A stretch of DNA of 64,000 bases, from positions 97,533 to 161,532 of the forward strand of contig NZ_KB899382.1 of NCBI RefSeq assembly GCF_000378185.1, given 5' to 3'. A program made the position numbers and the translations under genes. Below, one piece after another: positions 10,291 to 19,882 of this stretch. How positions within the stretch are numbered: position 1 is the stretch's first letter; each line of letters opens with the position of its first letter. The stretch comes from Salinimonas chungwhensis DSM 16280 (lineage in GTDB: Bacteria > Pseudomonadota > Gammaproteobacteria > Enterobacterales > Alteromonadaceae). Under the pieces are notes generated by a model. It did no database searches. It was given only the letters and a program-made list of their open reading frames with translations, and was not told where the DNA came from.

Positions 10291-11325
10291 TTAGTCATTG
10301 GCGGAAACTGGCGTTTTATGCTTCTGACACCGCGCAAGGGCACGCAGCGCTACACTGCAAAAAAGACCGGTAATCAGGCTTGCCAGATGGCCGGTGGTGG
10401 CGGCGTTTTCATTTATGAATTCGCTATATATTAGCCCGGTTGCTATCACTATACACAGGGAGGCACAGAAGCCCCTAGGGAAGAGCGGGCGAAAAAAACA
10501 GTTAAATCCGATTAAAAAACCGCAAAGAGTATAAATACCGAATGATATGCCGCCACAACTACTCAATTCATGGGCACCCCATAAGTATTGAAAAAAAGCG
10601 CCGGAAATATTACCTGCAACAAAGATAAATATGCTCGCATATCCGGTAAGGGCTATACATAAAGGGCCGATTATTGCTAAAAAGAACACATTAGCCAAAA
10701 AGTGAAAAAACGAATAATGTAAAAAAGCGCCCGTGGCCAGCCGCCAGTATTCACCTTCATCTACATTTTCGTACATAACACCATATAAATAAAAGGCTGT
10801 ACTGTTGTTACCAGAATAGCCTTCTAGTCCTCGTTGCAATAAGAAAAAAAGAATAGGAATGATCGCACAATACAAAACCGATCTCCGTGCTTTGTTATCG
10901 TTGAAAAACCAGTAATAAAATAGCCCTCGCTCCTTTAATTGGCGGATTTTTCTCATGCCATGTTTGTATTCATTAATGTATAACAGTGACAAAAGTAGAA
11001 AAATAAAAGACCAGGATAAAGCGATGCGACTAAACTCATAGTAAACGTTGAAAACCATAAAGAGCGTGAAAAATAATATATTCCCGAAAATCATAAAAAA
11101 GTATTTTTTTCTTAGCTTTTCAAGTATAGGTTGCTGATAGCAAGTACAGTAAATAGGAGGGACTTTCCGACGATATTGCGCTGAGTCGATGACAATATTT
11201 TGTTGCGGTTGCCATTGCTTATACATTTCGCAATTATCAGAGATTTCTAAACCTGAATTATAGACATGATCGCATTTTTCTTTTAATGGAAAAATATTAT
11301 GTAAAAGCCAGGGGGGTCTTTTCAT
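10291..11325 (-). CDS. Rhomboid-family intramembrane serine protease (344 aa)
   Basis: The first 100 residues are soluble and contain a YCTCYQQP cysteine pair. They are followed by about eight membrane segments. Rhomboid hallmarks are HYSFFHFLANVFFL (the HxxxN-type oxyanion region of TM2), the serine motif SCGGISFGIYTLCG, and the catalytic histidine in TGHLASLITGLF. The usual GxSG is here GISF, so the residue after the serine is a bulky phenylalanine. That makes activity likely but not certain. It lies directly downstream of a GG-leader peptide gene with a stem-loop between them. Other GG peptide genes in this window are followed by small membrane proteins in the same arrangement. A role in processing or immunity is inference only. 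Confidence 0.75.
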   Translation of the reverse strand: MKRPPWLLHNIFPLKEKCDHVYNSGLEISDNCEMYKQWQPQQNIVIDSAQYRRKVPPIYCTCYQQPILEKLRKKYFFMIFGNILFFTLFMVFNVYYEFSRIALSWSFIFLLLSLLYINEYKHGMRKIRQLKERGLFYYWFFNDNKARRSVLYCAIIPILFFLLQRGLEGYSGNNSTAFYLYGVMYENVDEGEYWRLATGAFLHYSFFHFLANVFFLAIIGPLCIALTGYASIFIFVAGNISGAFFQYLWGAHELSSCGGISFGIYTLCGFLIGFNCFFRPLFPRGFCASLCIVIATGLIYSEFINENAATTGHLASLITGLFCSVALRALARCQKHKTPVSAND

Positions 11326-11358
11326 TTCACCCGATAACCTAAATACATGAGCGAACAG

Positions 11359-11376
11359 AGCCCAGCTAAGCGGGCT
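11359..11376 (-). terminator. Stem-loop between GG peptide gene and rhomboid gene
   Basis: The arms agccc and gggct close a short hairpin directly after the peptide stop codon. It is weak, with five pairs and a loop of about eight. The same position is occupied by hairpins at three other GG peptide genes in the window, so it may attenuate transcription into the downstream gene. Confidence 0.45.
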
Positions 11377-11565
11377 TTATCTGAGGTTGTAATCAGCGAT
11401 GAGCTGCGACAGAGCGAGCCCTCCGGCTGCACCTATTGCAATACCACCAGTTATTATGCCAATTGGTGTGAAGAGTGAACCAAACCCGACCACAGCCATT
11501 ACAGCCCCCGCACCCTCGTAACCGCTGATGCCTCCTCCTACACCTGCAGTTTCGTTTTCGTTCAA
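11377..11565 (-). CDS. Double-glycine leader, glycine-rich bacteriocin-like peptide
   Basis: The frame reads LNENETAGVGGG, a GG-type leader, followed by a Gly/Ala/Ile-rich hydrophobic core (SGYEGAGAVMAVVGFGSLF...). This is typical of class II bacteriocins or microcins secreted by peptidase-containing ABC exporters. In this frame the only start is TTG 11565. However, a well-placed ribosome site (aaggaag) and an ATG lie at 11573-11571, out of frame. One extra A would give the classic leader MQKLNENETAGVGGG. The gene is therefore either TTG-initiated, recently frameshifted, or affected by a sequencing error. It is followed by a rhomboid gene. Confidence 0.6.
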   Translation of the reverse strand: MNENETAGVGGGISGYEGAGAVMAVVGFGSLFTPIGIITGGIAIGAAGGLALSQLIADYNLR

Positions 11566-11747
11566 CTTTGCATGCTCTTACTTCCTTGTTTAAGAATTAA
11601 ATGTTTTGTGAGCCAGTAAATTATTGGTTTACAAAAGGCGAATAGCTAAGCCTTCTGTTGTAATAGATTAATAATAGACTTCCTATCTGTAAACGGCCGT
11701 AAGTTCAGTTTCGAGAGGGTTGCTTAGCGAGGTACTAAACAACGTGA

Positions 11748-12254
11748 TTAGACTGCCTTTTGCAAAATCGTAGCGCCAGTGGATTTCTCAATCTCTTTGC
11801 GTATCCTTGCTTCGGCAAGCTCTGGTGCTTCCACAGTCAAATAAATGTCGCGCACAGGTTCAACTATCATGGCCATCATGGTCAGCCAGTTTACTGAACG
11901 ATGAAAGGTGAGTTTGAGATTGGCCGTATCACCACGTCCAATTGTAACAGCATCTTCGAGGGCATCCTTCGCCCAGCGCCCCGACTCAACATGCGATATT
12001 TCGGCAAGGGGCGCGCACAGCATATTGAAAAAGGTGGCATTTATCATTAACTGGCCGTGACTTATATATATAGAATAGTGACGGCTTACCCTGTGACTGG
12101 CAATAAGTGAAACACTGCTCCAGCACAGTACTGTTGTAACGATTACAGCAGCAATCTCACTTAGCGGTACAATCAGGTAATAGCTCACCCCCGTAAGGGT
12201 TATAAGCAGAGCAAGTAAAAGAGAAATATGCCAGCGCGTTCCACTAAGAAGCAT
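11748..12254 (-). CDS. Two-TM membrane protein of unknown function (168 aa)
   Basis: ATG 12254 overlaps the end of the upstream gene by 11 bases, so the two are translationally coupled. The protein has two N-terminal hydrophobic segments (SLLLALLITLTGVSYYLIV and IAAVIVTTVLCWSSVSLIA). A cytoplasmic-type beta-rich domain follows, containing HYSIYISHGQLMINATFF. The topology resembles PH-like membrane proteins, some of which serve as immunity factors. No specific family is recognised. Confidence 0.6.
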   Translation of the reverse strand: MLLSGTRWHISLLLALLITLTGVSYYLIVPLSEIAAVIVTTVLCWSSVSLIASHRVSRHYSIYISHGQLMINATFFNMLCAPLAEISHVESGRWAKDALEDAVTIGRGDTANLKLTFHRSVNWLTMMAMIVEPVRDIYLTVEAPELAEARIRKEIEKSTGATILQKAV

Positions 12255-12786
12255 CAACGTTGCAACAGCGGGCGGGTGATTTTTTCGAAAGCCGGGGGAT
12301 AGCGTAATACCAACTGGCAGGCTCACTGGCCGCCATTACGCCAACAGACTGTTTTTTATCATCGCCGATACACTCTTTTAAAGCATGCAGCCGCGGATCG
12401 CCGCTTAATTTTCTGGCTTTCCACAGAGAGGAGGTAACATGGAAAATGACGGCAAATTCGATTACCAGTATCACGGCAATAATGGGATAGCGCAGATAGC
12501 TGATAAATTCAAAATGACTGGCCAATGGCGCAGGCAACGTATATTTGGCCACCACAACACCAAGGCTTAACGGGATAACCAGCCGCCACAATTTCTGTCT
12601 TCCGCCCACAATTACCAGCAAATAAAATAAAACAGGGAGTGCAACGAGCAATACGCCCAAATAGACATAGCTAAGAAGAGGTTGATGCGGGTGCGTCATG
12701 GACTGAGGTAGCCAGAGAAAGCCACTCAGGTACGTTGCAATAGCAGTGCACAGATAAACTAGCCTGAGCTTTACGGGTTTTCTCAT
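12244..12786 (-). CDS. Four-TM membrane protein of unknown function (about 180 aa)
   Basis: From ATG 12786 (or 12804) the product has about four membrane segments: LVYLCTAIATYLSGFLW, SYVYLGVLLVALPVLFYLLV, LWRLVIPLSLGVVVAKYTL and RYPIIAVILVIEFAVIFHV. A polar tail follows, with SEPASWYYAIPRLSKK. It is the first gene of a two-gene operon. I do not recognise a family. The conserved-looking SWYYAIPRLS tail may contact the downstream partner. Confidence 0.6.
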   Translation of the reverse strand: MRKPVKLRLVYLCTAIATYLSGFLWLPQSMTHPHQPLLSYVYLGVLLVALPVLFYLLVIVGGRQKLWRLVIPLSLGVVVAKYTLPAPLASHFEFISYLRYPIIAVILVIEFAVIFHVTSSLWKARKLSGDPRLHALKECIGDDKKQSVGVMAASEPASWYYAIPRLSKKSPARCCNVDAS

Positions 12787-12897
12787 ATCTTTGATTCCAT
12801 CCAAGGCCCTGAAAACAATGACAGGGCAATCCTTGTTCGTTAGATTATCGGGTTACCTCCACCATCGCAACTACCTGGCTTCTAGCGGCGGTTTTAG

Positions 12898-12960
12898 TTA
12901 AAGCTCGGCATACCCGATGACTGTTCCTGCTGACGTTTTTGAGCGTATATATTTTTTCAT
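12898..12960 (-). CDS. Possible 20-residue small ORF
   Basis: ATG 12960 is preceded by agggag about ten bases upstream and encodes MKKYIRSKTSAGTVIGYAEL. It sits just upstream of the two membrane protein genes on the same strand. It could be a leader peptide or a peptide precursor with a shifted tail, but composition alone cannot separate this from chance. Confidence 0.2.
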   Translation of the reverse strand: MKKYIRSKTSAGTVIGYAEL

Positions 12961-13158
12961 AAGGTAATTCTCCCTCGCCTCATTATGGTGAAGTTAGCTG
13001 AGAATTTTAGTGAACCAGAAAAGGCGAGTGACTGATCTGATGTAGTGATCATGTGCATTTTGAATAAAAAAGTATTGAATGAGTTCAAACGTCTTTCTGG
13101 TAGTCGATTGCCTTAACATGCTTACATTTTTTAATTTCAGCAATCATAGAGTGATGAC

Positions 13159-14346
13159 ATGAAAAAACAGATCAAATACTACGTGGCCGGCTGCCATCTG
13201 TTACTGTTTTCGTCCTTAAGCACAGCAGCGGAATTTGTCTGCGACGACAATATTGATACAACAACGCAAAATACGAAAGAATCGCAAATACTGTGGCAAC
13301 AAACGCTGACGTACCTTAGTGGAGTAAAAGAAATACTGACTAAGAGTCACGGATGCGACGTTGGTCCTTTAGCGGTAATTCAGACCAATGACGGTAGCGG
13401 CGATATCGCCAGAGACTGCGTAACCGACTATCAGGATGTTCAAGAGGTTATTAAGCATCTTAAACAGGTATTGGCTAATCCGGATGCAGCGAAAGCCTGT
13501 TTTGACACGCAAAAAAATTATGACGATTTTCCACTATATACAGCAAGTGAGAAGATAAAATCTACTTATGACGTGGCAGGCTGGCTCGACAGGCCCACGC
13601 TGACTGAGTTTTATAGCAAAACGTCTGGAGACATGCAGGAAGCAGGGTTAACACTGGCTAAAGCGTTTTGGCCTATTGTTACTCAAAGCCATATGCCGGA
13701 TTACCTGGAAACAGATATTACCGCAAACGCACTACCAGAGTTGTGGGCCGCAGTGGGGTGGCTACCCCTCTACGCTGACGGCGACAAAGCGCATAATGAA
13801 CGGTTTAGAGGGGGTTATGCCTATGCCGATGTGATGAGTCCGTGGGGCTTGTTACGCATTAAGTCGATTGATGGAGAAAGTGTGGGAGCAGAAATTGGTA
13901 TGACTATACAGTTGCAGGACACTTTCTATCCTTATCACTTTCATCATCCGCAGGAGTTTTATCTGCCGCTCACCGCGCCTGAATGCGGTACTGAGAATCT
14001 TTTCTTTGCCGCCCATGCCGACAGCACACTTTTTGAGCATAGCAGTGAGGATAACTCGTTTATCATTGATGCGGACAAAGCAACCGATTTGCCAGCCTGG
14101 TTTATACAAAAATCCCCAAATGGCAATAATTTCACCTACTTCGAGCGCAATACAGTGCATGCATTTAATGCCGCTAAGCGTTGTGGTGAAACTCCCTCTG
14201 CCCTGGTTTCAGTATGGGGACGTACAACGTCTCGTAATAATGACCAAACTACACTGGTCTGTGAAGTGATAGAGCAACAGGGGGGCAGTCGCAATGCTGA
14301 GCCACACTCGCGCTTTCGCTGCACACCTACGCAGTGGGAATATTGA
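13159..14346 (+). CDS. dddY: DddY-like dimethylsulfoniopropionate (DMSP) lyase (395 aa)
   Basis: The protein has a signal peptide (MKKQIKYYVAGCHLLLFSSLSTAA) and is periplasmic. Its N-terminal half is helical, with paired cysteines. The C-terminal half is a cupin with metal-binding motif HFHHPQEFY (HxHxxxExY) and a second histidine in FERNTVHAFN. Length, export signal and this helical-plus-cupin layout match DddY, which cleaves DMSP to dimethyl sulfide and acrylate. That fits a marine bacterium. None of the usual acrylate-handling genes are adjacent, so the name rests on architecture and motifs recalled from the DMSP lyase superfamily. Another cupin lyase of that superfamily is possible. Confidence 0.68.
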   Translation: MKKQIKYYVAGCHLLLFSSLSTAAEFVCDDNIDTTTQNTKESQILWQQTLTYLSGVKEILTKSHGCDVGPLAVIQTNDGSGDIARDCVTDYQDVQEVIKHLKQVLANPDAAKACFDTQKNYDDFPLYTASEKIKSTYDVAGWLDRPTLTEFYSKTSGDMQEAGLTLAKAFWPIVTQSHMPDYLETDITANALPELWAAVGWLPLYADGDKAHNERFRGGYAYADVMSPWGLLRIKSIDGESVGAEIGMTIQLQDTFYPYHFHHPQEFYLPLTAPECGTENLFFAAHADSTLFEHSSEDNSFIIDADKATDLPAWFIQKSPNGNNFTYFERNTVHAFNAAKRCGETPSALVSVWGRTTSRNNDQTTLVCEVIEQQGGSRNAEPHSRFRCTPTQWEY

Positions 14347-14421
14347 TCAGACAAATTTAGCAGCGTCTGTAATACAGAAGTTTCAGTAGCGCTTGCCAGC
14401 TAAAAGAAGGGTAAGCCGATA

Positions 14422-14462
14422 CAAAAAGCGGTTACAACGAAAAACGTTATAATCGCTTTTTG
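14422..14462. terminator. Bidirectional terminator between convergent genes
   Basis: The arms caaaaagcggtta (14422-14434) and taatcgctttttg (14450-14462) form a long hairpin with A/T tracts at both edges. It lies between the lyase gene (plus) and the chemoreceptor gene (minus), so it can serve both. Confidence 0.75.
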
Positions 14463-14519
14463 CTTATTCAGCTGAGTTCGGGATGGATAGAGTCCGACCA
14501 TTTTATGTGCCTAAAGTCA

Positions 14520-16442
14520 CTAGTAACGATAACGGCTGAGTTGCTGACGCATTAACTGTAGCTGTTCTGCCAGCTTTTGCGCATCAGCAACCACCGTTTT
14601 AGCAAAGTTGCTGTTGTCTTCGCCAAGGGCATGTATTTTTTCAATATGCTCACTGACCGTTCCTGAAACGTTGCGCTGCTCCTGCGCCATTTGCGCATTT
14701 TCACGGTTTAGCTCGCTGATGGTGGCGACCGCCCTTAGCGCCTCATTTAAACTTCTTCCTGCTTCCCGGGTGGTTTCCACCGTGTGAAATGCACTTTCTT
14801 TGTTATTCTGCATTCGTGTTGAGGCGTCACGACTGTTGTTTTGTAAGCGCTCAATCATAGTACGAATCTCTTCTGTGGAAGATTGTGTTCTACTTGCCAG
14901 AGAGCGAACTTCATCAGCAACAACGGCAAACCCTCGGCCCTGTTCGCCTGCCCGCGCTGCTTCAATCGCTGCATTGAGGGCGAGTAGGTTAGTTTGCTCG
15001 GCTATGTTTCTGATAACCTCCATAACACCGCTAATTTCTTCGCTGGCTTTAGCCAGTTCACTGATTACCTGTACAGACGCATCAACGTCAACGGCTTGCC
15101 GCTCGATATCGGCGATCGAAGTGTTCAGCACGGTGACGCTGTTTCGGGTATCAGTATCCGCATTTTGCGTTGCCTCATCAGCCCGCTGCGTGTTCTCTGC
15201 TACATTTTTAGCATTGCTCTGCAACTCGTTAACGGCTAAAAGAATATTATCTGTCTGACTGGTCATGCGCTTTATGGAATCATTGGACTGGCTCGCTGTA
15301 GTTTGCAGCTCAGCACTTTTGTCCAGTAGGCTGTTTGTTGTCTCACTGACTACCTGAATAGTCTGTTGAAGGTGGCTTAACAGAAGGTTGAAGCTTTTAG
15401 CCATCTTACTGAATTCATCATCTAAATTGGTATCAAAACGAAATGTCAGATCCCCTTCGCCAGTGGCGATGTCGCCTACCACATGGGTAAAGTGCTTCAA
15501 AGGTTTACCCACAATTTTCTGAACTAGTACATAAATCAGTAGAAGAAACACAGCTCCAGCGATCAGCACTTTTATCACAGCATCCAGAACGGACGTCCAT
15601 AACATACTGCTGACCTCGCTGGTGGACGTGGCAAGAACAATATCATAATTCCATTTGGAAAAAGGCACGATAGTGACCTCCCACTTATCTTCGCTGCCGG
15701 TAAGAGCATCATTTACCGTGTCTTCATCAACGTGATCAGAGAACATTCGCACGGTGCCCTTTCCATCTCTGATAGCAACAAACCCTTCCTCTAGTATCCT
15801 TGCCTGAGAAATAGCCTTTTCAAGCGCTTCTAAATCGGCCGAGTAGCCAACATACCAAATGCCCACCGTGTCGCCGCTGTCGTTAAGCATAGGTTCATAT
15901 CCGGTAAGGTATGGGCTGCCAAGAATATCGACCTGACCATAATATGCCTGTTTCTGATTGATTTTTTGCATCGCTTTACCGTCAGGTGAAAGTCTGGTGC
16001 CAATAGCTCGCTGACCGTCTTTTATTACGTTGGTCGATACCCTGATGTAATCTTCACCGGTCCGGCTGAATAATGTTGCCGTACCGCCCATTATATTTGT
16101 CAGATTATCTACTACATCGAAGTTATTAGCCTGTGGTACGTCGCCCAAATACAACTGAGTTGCCTGGCTATTGTTTACCATCACCGGCTCGCCCAGGCGA
16201 GGTGTACCTATAGCGCTACCGCGCTCCTTTAGCAGTTTCATACTGCTTTTTACCCTCTCGGACATCAGCGTATCAGTAACAGATAGAATATCGATCAGTT
16301 GTGCAGTAACGGAGGCTTTCTTATTGGCTACTTGCGCTGTGACTTTTGAGGATGCCCGATAGACATTAAAGCCGGTTACAATCAACGTAAATAGGATAAG
16401 AAGAACGGTGATGGAAATCAGAAACTTTTTCAGTATTGACAT
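14520..16442 (-). CDS. Methyl-accepting chemotaxis protein with Cache sensor (640 aa)
   Basis: The start is ATG 16442 after ggagaaaat. Order: N-terminal membrane anchor; a periplasmic Cache-type domain (about 45-275), including [22 protein letters not shown]; a second membrane segment ([19 protein letters not shown]); a HAMP linker ([14 protein letters not shown]); and a long coiled-coil signalling domain. The kinase-contact hairpin reads [20 protein letters not shown] followed by [15 protein letters not shown], which is invariant in MCPs. It would control CheA in response to a periplasmic ligand, perhaps a small organic acid. The gene is monocistronic and convergent with the lyase gene. Confidence 0.95.
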   Translation of the reverse strand: MSILKKFLISITVLLILFTLIVTGFNVYRASSKVTAQVANKKASVTAQLIDILSVTDTLMSERVKSSMKLLKERGSAIGTPRLGEPVMVNNSQATQLYLGDVPQANNFDVVDNLTNIMGGTATLFSRTGEDYIRVSTNVIKDGQRAIGTRLSPDGKAMQKINQKQAYYGQVDILGSPYLTGYEPMLNDSGDTVGIWYVGYSADLEALEKAISQARILEEGFVAIRDGKGTVRMFSDHVDEDTVNDALTGSEDKWEVTIVPFSKWNYDIVLATSTSEVSSMLWTSVLDAVIKVLIAGAVFLLLIYVLVQKIVGKPLKHFTHVVGDIATGEGDLTFRFDTNLDDEFSKMAKSFNLLLSHLQQTIQVVSETTNSLLDKSAELQTTASQSNDSIKRMTSQTDNILLAVNELQSNAKNVAENTQRADEATQNADTDTRNSVTVLNTSIADIERQAVDVDASVQVISELAKASEEISGVMEVIRNIAEQTNLLALNAAIEAARAGEQGRGFAVVADEVRSLASRTQSSTEEIRTMIERLQNNSRDASTRMQNNKESAFHTVETTREAGRSLNEALRAVATISELNRENAQMAQEQRNVSGTVSEHIEKIHALGEDNSNFAKTVVADAQKLAEQLQLMRQQLSRYRY

Positions 16443-16727
16443 ATTTTCTCCAGGCCAACAGAGCGCGTTACTCAAGATATATCAACAAAAACACTGATAC
16501 AGTGTAGTTAATTTTTAAGCTTAGCAAAGAATAGAAAAAGAGCCGTTAAACAATAGTATTAGCTGGTTTTTTCAAAGAAGGTAAAAGGCTGACTATCACG
16601 GGATGGTCTGCTTTCAAACAACCTTTTATTTTTATATAGTACCGGCAGTAAAGAGCTTTGACTGGGCGATAGCCTTTTGACAGGACAAGCGGGGATGACT
16701 GATTTTTTACGGGCTGGCCAATAAAAT

Positions 16728-17861
16728 TTACTTCGTTTCAATAAGTTTTACCCAGTGCGGCAGCGCGCCGATATTCTCCAGGATAATTTTAAAGCTCATT
16801 AAAATAGGCACTGCTAACAAAACGCCGACGACACCCCACAACCAGCCAGCTACAGAAAGCCAGAGTATAATAATAAGTGGGTTTAACTGCATGCTTTTGC
16901 CCAGCACCGCGGGGGTGACTAATTGTGACTCCACTATATTGATGCCTAAAAAAACCGCCGCAGGCAGAAATGCAGTGCTCACAAGCCCGAACTGTACAAG
17001 TCCGGCCACGAGCAGAATACTACAGCTGGCCAGCCCGCCCAGATAAGGCACAAAGTTCATCAATGCCACCAGCGCGCCCCATAATATAGCGTCATCAATA
17101 TTCAGGTAAGAAAATACCAGCGCTGTAACCAGCCCCAAAAGCCCGTTGATTAAGCTAATGGTGACGATATAAGCGGACAACTCTTTTTGAATATAGTGGA
17201 CCAAAACAAGTGCCCGTCGTTTATTACTTACGAGAGGAAAATCCCGTATAAACACTTTAAACAACCCCGGCCCGAAAACCAGCAAAAAGAAAATAAAAAT
17301 AATGCAGGCAAATATCTGAGCCAGAAGCAGGGGCGCGTTGCTCAATACTGTAAATGCCATCTCTATGCTATTTTGTTTTAATTTGTCGGTTACGGCGCTT
17401 TCACTCTCTTGCGTTTCGACTTGTTCTTGTGGGGCGTCTTCATCGTCTTCATCGAACCAGTCAAAAAAGGAGTCGCTTTCTTTTTTCGGCTCAGCCACAG
17501 TATTATTCTGCTCATCAACAAGACTATCGCTTAGTTCGTCGATTTCATCGGTTATTTCAGTCGCCATTTTGGGCAGAGCCTGTATCCAGCGCTCTGCCGG
17601 TTCTGCCAGCTCTAGTCCCAAAAATGTAAATGGTGCAACGAGCAATACCATCAGCGCGGCGGCTGAAATAGTCCGGGGAATATATAGTTTTTTCGCCACG
17701 GCGATGAGAGGACTTAAAAGTAATGCCACAAAAGCCGAGAAAAAAAGCGGTATAAGAAGTGACTTTGCAAGGTATAACGTGTAGATGACAGCAAGCAACA
17801 AAAGCGTTTTCAACAGCTTGGTTTGAGGTACTTCTCTTGGATCAGGTTTTGAATCTGTCAT
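16728..17861 (-). CDS. AI-2E family transporter (PerM/YdiK type, 377 aa)
   Basis: This is an inner-membrane protein with about eight membrane segments. It opens with LLKTLLLLAVIYTLYLAKSLLIPLFFSAFVA and has a cytoplasmic acidic insertion near residues 110-145 (DSFFDWFDEDDEDAP). The conserved core contains GALVALMNFVPYLGG and LNPLIIILWLSVAGWLWGVVG, the family hallmark. Family members are proposed to export autoinducer-2 or ions. The particular substrate is not visible here. The acidic insertion is longer than I would expect for the family. Confidence 0.88.
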   Translation of the reverse strand: MTDSKPDPREVPQTKLLKTLLLLAVIYTLYLAKSLLIPLFFSAFVALLLSPLIAVAKKLYIPRTISAAALMVLLVAPFTFLGLELAEPAERWIQALPKMATEITDEIDELSDSLVDEQNNTVAEPKKESDSFFDWFDEDDEDAPQEQVETQESESAVTDKLKQNSIEMAFTVLSNAPLLLAQIFACIIFIFFLLVFGPGLFKVFIRDFPLVSNKRRALVLVHYIQKELSAYIVTISLINGLLGLVTALVFSYLNIDDAILWGALVALMNFVPYLGGLASCSILLVAGLVQFGLVSTAFLPAAVFLGINIVESQLVTPAVLGKSMQLNPLIIILWLSVAGWLWGVVGVLLAVPILMSFKIILENIGALPHWVKLIETK

Positions 17862-18624
17862 TGGCTGGCCATCTTTCCCGGAAACTGTTTCGTGTATACT
17901 TCAGTCCTGCGGGAAGTACGCATTTCTGACTTGAGTTTAGAGTGCGTGTAAACATCAGTTATACGCGCAAGTATAACCCAGGTTCATTGCCGCGGTAAGA
18001 TGTTTTTTACATTGCTGCGGTGGGGATTATTCTTCAAAATAGGGTTTGTGATAGCTTCGTTATTCTCGTGTAACCATGGTATGTCAGGGTCTTCAATTGA
18101 GTTGATAAAAAGCAATCATCCAGCCGTAAATTTTCTTGCTAGCCAACATTGTAGCACTAATTCAGAGCACGCTTTAACCATTCAAAGATGAACATCAATT
18201 AGAGTGTAACCTGGTTAAATCGTTATCTAATGTTGTGATTTTGTGAGAAATAAATCCGTGATTTTTTTAATAACTGACCGGAAAGCTGATGGAAGATATA
18301 TAAAAAGGCTTTGGTAATTTTAACTGGTTAAATAGTCATTTATAAAGCTGTAACTAAGTTGTTTGCATCATAGGTAATCAACATGTCAACTTAATTGATG
18401 GTCTTTGTGTAGCGCTAATAATAGAGAAAACGTATGCGTTAAATCAAATTTAATAAAAAGTAGCGGTAATAATTTCAAGCTTATTTTCGATGAGTGTAAA
18501 CTCAGTTTTTTATTTTTCCAGCAATGGATAGAAATGCATATATAGTTTTTATAGCCATTGATTTTTCAAGTCTTTCGGGAGAGGTTTGGCGTGATAATTT
18601 TTCAGCTCTAAATCAAGGAAAAAC
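17862..18624. other. Long AT-rich non-coding stretch
   Basis: This 760-base gap lies between divergent genes. A 63-residue frame at 18000-18191 begins like a lipoprotein (FVIASLFSCNHG) but has no ribosome site. The right half (18220-18600) is strongly AT-rich. No repeat or RNA gene was recognised. Confidence 0.35.
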
Positions 18625-19113
18625 ATGGGTCGTATAAAAAAACACCTGCTCGGATTCGAATTCCTCAAGGTTGGGACTTTTTCATTTGCGGATACCCCTT
18701 GTCAGTTAAAGACTTGGGTCTCTGAGATCGTGCTCAATTTAACAGATGTCAGATATGAAAAAATTGGTGAAACCCTTTATTTCATCACGAGGGGTGAAGA
18801 CATCGTCTATATAGGGGAGTTTACTTATACCCTGAAAAACCGATGGCTTAGCAAAGGTTATGTTGTGCACCACATATACGACAAGCTTGCGGAAGCTCTT
18901 CGTGAAGGCACCGAGCTGGCAATGTGGGTTGCCGTTTCCCCTTACGTCGATATACCTCAAATGGGAGAACTTAATATTAGCAAAAGCCTGGAGCAAAAAA
19001 TGATTAAACACTTCAAACCAGGCTGGAATAAGAGAAATCGGTATTCGGCTGATAACGAAAACTGGGTAACCAAGCACTGCCTACGTCTGGAAAAGCTGCT
19101 GGCCATGAGTTAA
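18625..19113 (+). CDS. GIY-YIG-like nuclease domain protein (162 aa)
   Basis: ATG 18625 follows aaggaaaa. The core reads LYFITRGEDIVYIGEF, where the second tyrosine motif VYIG is clear and the first strand is diverged. It is followed by LKNRW (the conserved arginine), and later LEQKMIKHFKPGWNKRN supplies the helix glutamate and terminal asparagine of GIY-YIG enzymes. It would be a small single-domain DNA nuclease. It overlaps the convergent NYN gene by four bases and belongs to a run of three nuclease-type genes. Confidence 0.7.
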   Translation: MGRIKKHLLGFEFLKVGTFSFADTPCQLKTWVSEIVLNLTDVRYEKIGETLYFITRGEDIVYIGEFTYTLKNRWLSKGYVVHHIYDKLAEALREGTELAMWVAVSPYVDIPQMGELNISKSLEQKMIKHFKPGWNKRNRYSADNENWVTKHCLRLEKLLAMS

Positions 19114-19865
19114 ATGGAAATCATTTTGGGACGGTAGCGTACGATGCTTGTTGTTCCTTTACCTCGTTGTCTAGACATCTCAAACACACTGGATAAGCTA
19201 GCTAAAACATCGGTAACCTTTTTGCCACCGTATGTGCGGGGGTCAAAATCCGGCTTGGCCCGTTTCAGAAAGCTACCTGCAGGCCCGGCGTTTACCCAGC
19301 CATCTTCATTCTGATAAAGCTCCCAGGCTTTTAGGAAGGCGGGGATAAGCGCTTCAGCACCATTGGCAGAACTAATCGAATTAGGGCTAGTCACCGTTTT
19401 TTCTGTTTTACTACTTTGGGCAGAATCAAGGTTTTCGGTAAAAACAAAATCATCACAGGCATTTCTGAAGGATACTGGCGTTTTTTTCTCACCAACACCG
19501 AATACGAACTTTTCAGACTCTCTTAGCCTGGATGCTAGTTTAGTAAAGTCGCTGTCGCTGCTGACTAACGCAAAGGCATCAATACGGTCGGAATACAGTA
19601 AATCCATGGCATCAATTATCATCGACGCATCGGTAGCATTTTTTCCAGTGGTATAGGCAAACTGTTGGATGGGCTGAATCGCTAGCTCGTTTAGTGGTTT
19701 CTTCCAGTTCTTAAGTGTATCAGCTGACCAGTCACCATAGGCGCGTTTAATAAGTACATGACCATGAGCGGAAATCTCATCCAGAATTACTGAAAGCCTC
19801 GCTAGCTGAGCATTATCAGCATCTATAAGTACAGCCACCTTTTTATGAACATCTAAGTTTTTCAT
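19110..19865 (-). CDS. NYN-domain ribonuclease with C-terminal OST-HTH/LOTUS-like domain (251 aa)
   Basis: The N-terminal half is a PIN-like NYN domain. It shows VAVLIDADNAQ (first aspartate), FAYTTGKNATDASMIIDAMD (TDxxM motif), and FALVSSDSDFTKLASRLRE (SxDsDF acidic motif). The C-terminal part (WVNAGPAGSFLKRAKPDFD and PRTYGGKKVTDVL) resembles an OST-HTH/LOTUS RNA-binding domain. This matches the LabA/MARF1-like domain order. The start ATG 19865 lies six bases after ggag. The longer frame to 19919 lacks a good signal. It probably cleaves or binds RNA. Confidence 0.85.
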   Translation of the reverse strand: MKNLDVHKKVAVLIDADNAQLARLSVILDEISAHGHVLIKRAYGDWSADTLKNWKKPLNELAIQPIQQFAYTTGKNATDASMIIDAMDLLYSDRIDAFALVSSDSDFTKLASRLRESEKFVFGVGEKKTPVSFRNACDDFVFTENLDSAQSSKTEKTVTSPNSISSANGAEALIPAFLKAWELYQNEDGWVNAGPAGSFLKRAKPDFDPRTYGGKKVTDVLASLSSVFEMSRQRGKGTTSIVRYRPKMISI

Positions 19866-19882
19866 CATTTCTCCGTTAAAAT

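Noticed and set aside
16559..16741. 60-residue minus-strand frame between the chemoreceptor and the AI-2E transporter gene
   Set aside because: Overlaps the end of the transporter gene, basic low-information composition, no ribosome site.
18000..18191. 63-residue frame with lipoprotein-like start
   Set aside because: No ribosome site, lies in non-coding AT-rich sequence, and the core after the cysteine has no family features.
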